Positions 58,185 through 64,000 of a DNA stretch of 64,000 nucleotides are shown piece after piece. Position 1 is the first letter of the stretch. Each line of letters begins with the position of its first letter. The notes below the pieces were generated by a model that had not been told where the DNA came from, made no database searches, and worked only from the letters and a program-made list of their open reading frames with translations. The stretch covers positions 1 to 64,000 of the forward strand of contig JADCGR010000004.1 of assembly GCA_020248905.1 (NCBI GenBank). Reading direction: 5' to 3'. Both the position numbers and the translations under genes were made by a program. The DNA comes from Curvibacter sp. GTDB taxonomy: Bacteria; Pseudomonadota; Gammaproteobacteria; Burkholderiales; Burkholderiaceae_C.

Positions 58185-60056
58185 ATGGCCATTCCCCAGT
58201 CCTTCCTGCAGGAGCTGCTTGCGCGTGCCGACGTTGTCGAGATCGTCGGTCGCCATGTGCAGCTCAAGAAAGGCGGGGCCAACTTCATGGGCCTGTGCCC
58301 CTTCCATGCGGAGAAGTCGCCCTCGTTCACGGTGAGCCCGACAAAGCAGTTCTACCACTGCTTTGGTTGCGGCAAGCATGGCGATGCCATCAACTTCCTG
58401 ATGGAGCATACGGGCATGAGCTTCGTCGAGGCGGTACGCGACCTGGCGCAGCAGTACGGCTTGCAGGTCCCCGAGGACGACGCCAGTCCACAGGACCGCG
58501 CGCGCGCGGCCGAGCAGCGCCAGAAGCAGGCCACGCTCTGCGACGTGCTGGAGAAAGCTGGCGATGCGTGGCGCAAGCAGTTGAAGAACTCTCCGCAGGC
58601 GATCGACTACCTCAAGCACCGCGGACTCTCGGGTGAGGTCGCCAGGGCCTTTGGCCTGGGCTACGCGCCCGAGGGCTGGCGCGGTCTGGCCAGCGTGTTC
58701 CCGAACTATGACGACCCCCTGCTCGTGGAGTCGGGCCTGGTCATTGTCAGCGAGCCGGAGGAAGGCGCGGACGGCAGGCGTTACGACCGCTTCCGCGACC
58801 GCATCATGTTCCCCATCCGCAACGTCAAGGGCGAGTGCATAGGCTTCGGCGGTCGCGTGCTCGGTGACGAGAAGCCCAAGTACCTCAACTCCCCCGAGAC
58901 CCTAGTGTTCAGCAAGGGGCACGAACTCTACGGTCTGTTCGAGGCCCGCAACGCTATCCGTGAAGCAGGCTACGTGCTGGTGACCGAGGGCTATATGGAT
59001 GTTGTCGCCCTGGCCCAGCTGGGTTTTCCCAATGCGGTGGCGACCCTGGGCGCGGCTTGCACCACGGACCACGTACAGAAGCTGTTTCGCTTCACCGACG
59101 CGGTGGTGTTCAGCTTCGATGGCGACGCAGCGGGCCGCCGCGCGGCGCGGCGGGCACTGGACGGTGCCCTGCCTTACGCCAGCGATGTCCGCACCGTCAG
59201 ATTCCTCTTTCTCCCCGCCGAGCACGACCCGGACAGCTACATCCGCGAGTTCGGCAAAGAGGCGTTTGCCCGCTGCGTCAGCGAGGCCGTGCCGCTGAGC
59301 CGCTTCCTCATTGAGGCGGCACGCGACGGCTGCGATCTCGCCACCGCAGAGGGCCGCGCGCGCCTAGCGAGCAACGCCAGGCCGCTCTGGAGTGCCCTGC
59401 CCGACGGCGCCCTCAAGCGCCAGCTGCTTGGCGAGCTTGCAGCTCTGGTGCAGCTGGAGAGCCGGGAACTGGGCAGCCTGTGGGCGGCGACGCCCGCCCG
59501 CCCGGGCGCACCGCGCAACCACGATTACGCGGGTACGGCCACGGGCGACGCAGCCGCTGCCTGGGGCAGACCCGCTGCGGGACGCGCCCCGGCAAGCCGC
59601 GTGGGCAGCCGCGGCCAGCCCGTCAACCGCGCCGACCACGCCACGCGACTGCTGCTGGCCCACAGCCGGCTCTGGGAACAACTCTCCAGCGAGGACCACG
59701 GCCTGCTCTTCGCCTTGCCGGGCGCCCACGGCGAGTTGCTGGGCTGGCTCGAATCCCAGCTGCACGAGCATGGCCCCCAGCCCTGGGCCGTCCTGCGGGA
59801 AGCCTTGCGCGAGCACCCGGCCCAGACCCTGGCGGATCAGCTCATGCATCGCTCCGACCTCGTGGCCACGGAAGACCACGGCGAGGCCCTGGTCGAGTTG
59901 CGTAACCTGCTCAAGCGCATGCTGATCGATCAACTCAAGGCCGAGGAAACCGAGGCCATCGAGTCAGCGCGGCTGGACCCGGCCGCGCTGGCCCGCTACC
60001 GCGAACTGCAGACCCGCCGGCTGTCCCTGGAAACCGGTGCCGAGACGGCGCCATGA
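58185..60056 (+). CDS. dnaG: DNA primase
   Basis: A 623-residue primase. CHC2 zinc motif at residues 38-66 (CPFH...CFGCG), TOPRIM domain with VTEGYMDVVAL and FDGDAAGRRAA, and a C-terminal helicase-binding domain. Makes RNA primers with DnaB. Precedes rpoD as in the macromolecular-synthesis operon. Confidence 0.97.
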   Translation: MAIPQSFLQELLARADVVEIVGRHVQLKKGGANFMGLCPFHAEKSPSFTVSPTKQFYHCFGCGKHGDAINFLMEHTGMSFVEAVRDLAQQYGLQVPEDDASPQDRARAAEQRQKQATLCDVLEKAGDAWRKQLKNSPQAIDYLKHRGLSGEVARAFGLGYAPEGWRGLASVFPNYDDPLLVESGLVIVSEPEEGADGRRYDRFRDRIMFPIRNVKGECIGFGGRVLGDEKPKYLNSPETLVFSKGHELYGLFEARNAIREAGYVLVTEGYMDVVALAQLGFPNAVATLGAACTTDHVQKLFRFTDAVVFSFDGDAAGRRAARRALDGALPYASDVRTVRFLFLPAEHDPDSYIREFGKEAFARCVSEAVPLSRFLIEAARDGCDLATAEGRARLASNARPLWSALPDGALKRQLLGELAALVQLESRELGSLWAATPARPGAPRNHDYAGTATGDAAAAWGRPAAGRAPASRVGSRGQPVNRADHATRLLLAHSRLWEQLSSEDHGLLFALPGAHGELLGWLESQLHEHGPQPWAVLREALREHPAQTLADQLMHRSDLVATEDHGEALVELRNLLKRMLIDQLKAEETEAIESARLDPAALARYRELQTRRLSLETGAETAP

Positions 60057-60076
60057 TGCCCGCGAAGCCGCGCCAG

Positions 60077-60134
60077 CCTTGGGTTCCCGCCTTGGGCTCA
60101 CACGCCTTGGGTTCCCAGGATCTGCGCGTATAAT
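60077..60134 (+). promoter_or_regulatory. rpoD promoter region with three CCTTGGG repeats
   Basis: CCTTGGG occurs at 60077, 60090 and 60105. The third copy supplies TTGGGT, which with a 16-nt spacer and TATAAT (60129-60134) makes a promoter 225 bp before rpoD. The rest of the 300-bp dnaG-rpoD gap is plain leader with no other clear signal. Confidence 0.5.
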
Positions 60135-60358
60135 CCATTTCTGTTTTCTGGCAAGAGCGACAGCAGCACCTCCGGGCCAGGCCAACCGTCGCCTTCAGTG
60201 CACGACCGGCCACCTCACCGCAAGGACTGCACCCCAAATGTTCGCCCTCCCATCTTGCCCCTGAGGAAACCCTCCTCTGCCCCTACAAACGCGCCGGTGC
60301 TGAACGCGGTGCTGTGTTTGTTTCTTTGTGTCCGTTTTTGATGTTTCGAGGTTGTCCC

Positions 60359-62734
<2,376 letters not shown>

Positions 62735-62737
62735 GCG

Positions 62738-62766
62738 CTCCGTTCGCGCTGAGCTGGTCGAAGCGC
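62738..62766. repeat. dispersed short repeat, half copy
   Basis: CCGTTCGCGCTGAGCTGG-TCGAAGCG, a form of the CCGTTCG...TGAGC...GTCGAA element that is scattered through many Burkholderiales genomes. Only one arm is present here. Recognised from general familiarity, not by search. Confidence 0.5.
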
Positions 62767-62785
62767 ATTATCTGACGCAAGCCTG

Positions 62786-62806
62786 CCGCCCACCGGGCTT
62801 TTCTTC
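62786..62806 (+). terminator. probable terminator after rpoD
   Basis: Short stem GCCC-ACC-GGGC followed by TTTTCTTCTT, 54 bp after the rpoD stop. Confidence 0.55.
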
Positions 62807-62839
62807 TTCTACGTTCCGTTTATGCGCTCGTTGCTAGCC

Positions 62840-63060
62840 GGGTCTCGCCCCAGCGGGCGACTAACTTTCTCTTGCTTCGCCAAGAGAAAGTAAGCAAAGA
62901 GAAGGCGAGCCGGGTGCGACGTCCCTGTGCTGCGCACAGGGCACGCTGCGTTGCTCGGCCAGGGCGGGAAGCGCAGAAACTCGCCCTGCGGGCTCAAACA
63001 TCTGCGCTTCTTCCTCCGCCCTGCCCTGCGCTACTCGCCTCCGCACACGGCGGTGGGAAC
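62840..63060. repeat. intergenic repeat element with ACTTTCTCTTG hairpin
   Basis: Begins GGGTCTCGCCC, then a perfect hairpin ACTTTCTCTTG-CTTCGC-CAAGAGAAAGT (62864-62891), then AAGCAAAGAGAAGGCGA and a GC-rich tail. This layout is a common non-coding repeat of beta- and gammaproteobacteria. Small frames across it (for example minus 62861-63148) are not believed to be genes. The rest of the 62735-63124 gap holds nothing else recognisable. Confidence 0.6.
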
Positions 63061-63124
63061 CGAATTCCAAAGTCAACAAGGCCGAGCCTTGGTGCGTCCT
63101 TGTCCCCCGACTAAAATTTGTCTC

Positions 63125-64000
63125 ATGTTCTCCCACCTGCGCCTGCACACCGAGTTCTCCGTCGTCGACAGCACCATCCGCATCGACGGAATCGTCAAGG
63201 CGGCAGCGAAGGACGGCCAGCCAGCGCTGGCCATCACTGACCTGAACAATCTATTCGGCGCCGTCAAGTTCTACAAGGAAGCACGCGACAAGGGCGTCAA
63301 GCCGGTGATCGGCGCCGAGATTTTGCTCGAAGGCATGGGGCAGGACCCGCTGGCCACCAGCCGGCTGCTGCTGTTGGTGCAGAACAAGCAGGGCTATCTG
63401 AATCTCTGCGAAATCCTGGCGCGCGCGTGGACGACCAATGTACACAAGGCACAGGCGGTCGTGAAGCTCATATGGCTGAAGGACATGCACGAGGGGCTGA
63501 TTGCGCTGTCGGGCGCGCAGGCTGGCGCCGTGGGCCAAGCCTTGGTGCAGGGCGATATGCGGCGCGCGCACGACGTGGCGTTGCAAATGGCGGCCATCTT
63601 CCCGCACCGCTTTTTCCTGGAACTGCAGCGCGCCGGCCGCTCGGACGACGAGGCGCATGTCGCGGCCGCGGTGCAGTTGGCCGCGCGCCTGAAGCTGCCG
63701 GTGGTGGCCACGCATCCAGTGCAATTTGCACAAGCGGACGACTATGAGGCGCACGAGGCGCGGGTCTGCATTGCCGAAGGCGAGATCTTGGGTAACCCGC
63801 GCCGGGTTCGCAAGTTCACGCGCGATCAGTACTTCAAGAGCGCGGCGCAGATGAGGACCTTGTTTGCCGACGTGCCCAGTGCGATTGCCAACACGCTGGA
63901 AATCGCCAAGCGATGCAACCTGACGTTGGTGCTGGGCAAGCCGCAGTTGCCCAACTTCCCGATTCCGGGCGGGCTGTCGATCGACGAGTACTTCCGCAAG
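63125..64000 (+). CDS. dnaE: DNA polymerase III alpha subunit (5' part)
   Basis: Runs off the window after 292 codons. The PHP domain is clear: FSHLRLHTEFSVVDS at the start, ALAITDLNNLFGAVKFYK, VIGAEI, and LPVVATHPVQFAQADDYEAH. Beginning of the polymerase region (LPNFPIPGGLSIDEYF) follows. The main replicative polymerase; the full protein should be near 1170 residues. Confidence 0.95.
   Translation, partial: MFSHLRLHTEFSVVDSTIRIDGIVKAAAKDGQPALAITDLNNLFGAVKFYKEARDKGVKPVIGAEILLEGMGQDPLATSRLLLLVQNKQGYLNLCEILARAWTTNVHKAQAVVKLIWLKDMHEGLIALSGAQAGAVGQALVQGDMRRAHDVALQMAAIFPHRFFLELQRAGRSDDEAHVAAAVQLAARLKLPVVATHPVQFAQADDYEAHEARVCIAEGEILGNPRRVRKFTRDQYFKSAAQMRTLFADVPSAIANTLEIAKRCNLTLVLGKPQLPNFPIPGGLSIDEYFRK

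Noticed and set aside
62861-63148. Short frames before dnaE
   Set aside because: They fall in a hairpin-bearing intergenic repeat and vary in frame without start signals.

Overview
The window reads as the chromosome of a betaproteobacterium of the order Burkholderiales, most likely the Comamonadaceae. This rests on high GC, the run rpsB-tsf-pyrH-frr-uppS-cdsA-dxr-rseP-bamA-skp-lpxD-fabZ-lpxA-lpxB-rnhB, a PhaR-type polyhydroxybutyrate regulator, and the family of intergenic repeats before dnaE. No 16S is present, so genus is not assigned.

Layout. 1-980: a lower-GC gene (pyridoxamine-phosphate-oxidase fold) bounded by GTTAGGC/GCCTAAC core sites, with a strong promoter and a duplicated 20-bp motif upstream. 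It looks like an integron gene cassette with no integrase in view. 980-15,270: an island of lipid and phosphate genes: a divergent phosphatidylserine decarboxylase, a class-III aminotransferase, a small polytopic membrane protein, a GT4 glycosyltransferase, an LplT-like transporter, UDP-glucose dehydrogenase, a decayed EAL-GGDEF gene, a Lys/Ala/Pro-rich protein, SixA, polyphosphate kinase, a PlcP-type phosphoesterase and an OlsB-type acyltransferase. 15,300-18,136: an arsenic operon, arsR - ATP-grasp-like protein - arsC - aquaglyceroporin. 18,138-29,137: housekeeping genes (glmM, folP, ftsH, rlmE, yhbY, greA, carB, carA). 29,341-44,406: the cell-envelope and translation cluster, read on the minus strand from rpsB to a SpoU-type rRNA methyltransferase. 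44,591-50,501: amidase, D-amino-acid dehydrogenase, HDOD protein, MBL-fold hydrolase, Nnr. 50,509-55,378: RNase R, two tRNA-Leu(CAG), rimO, phaR, tRNA-Val(GAC). 55,513-64,000: SDR dehydrogenase, gamma-glutamyltransferase, dnaG, rpoD, a repeat-rich gap, and the start of dnaE, which runs off the window.

The main point of interest is 980-15,270. Reading the intergenic DNA by eye, I find 7-4-7 direct repeats matching the PhoB box (CTGTCAT-N4-CTGTCAT type) at 4418-4435, 9979-9996, 13127-13144 and 15251-15268. Two back-to-back triple repeats lie at 1872-1900 and 1906-1934, and weaker sites at 4444-4461 and 8519-8536. Every transcription unit in the island that could remodel membrane lipid or store phosphate has one. 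PlcP (phospholipid to diacylglycerol), a GT4 glycosyltransferase with a UDP-glucuronate supplier (diacylglycerol to glycolipid) and OlsB (ornithine lipid) together make a phosphate-starvation lipid-replacement pathway. The aminotransferase, the divergent Psd and the membrane protein share the same control and have no known place in that pathway; they are the best candidates for an undescribed branch. An unlisted 34-codon ORF lies between the Pho box and olsB and ends at its own terminator. The adjacent arsenic operon makes sense beside a Pho island because arsenate enters cells through phosphate transporters, but no Pho box was seen for it.
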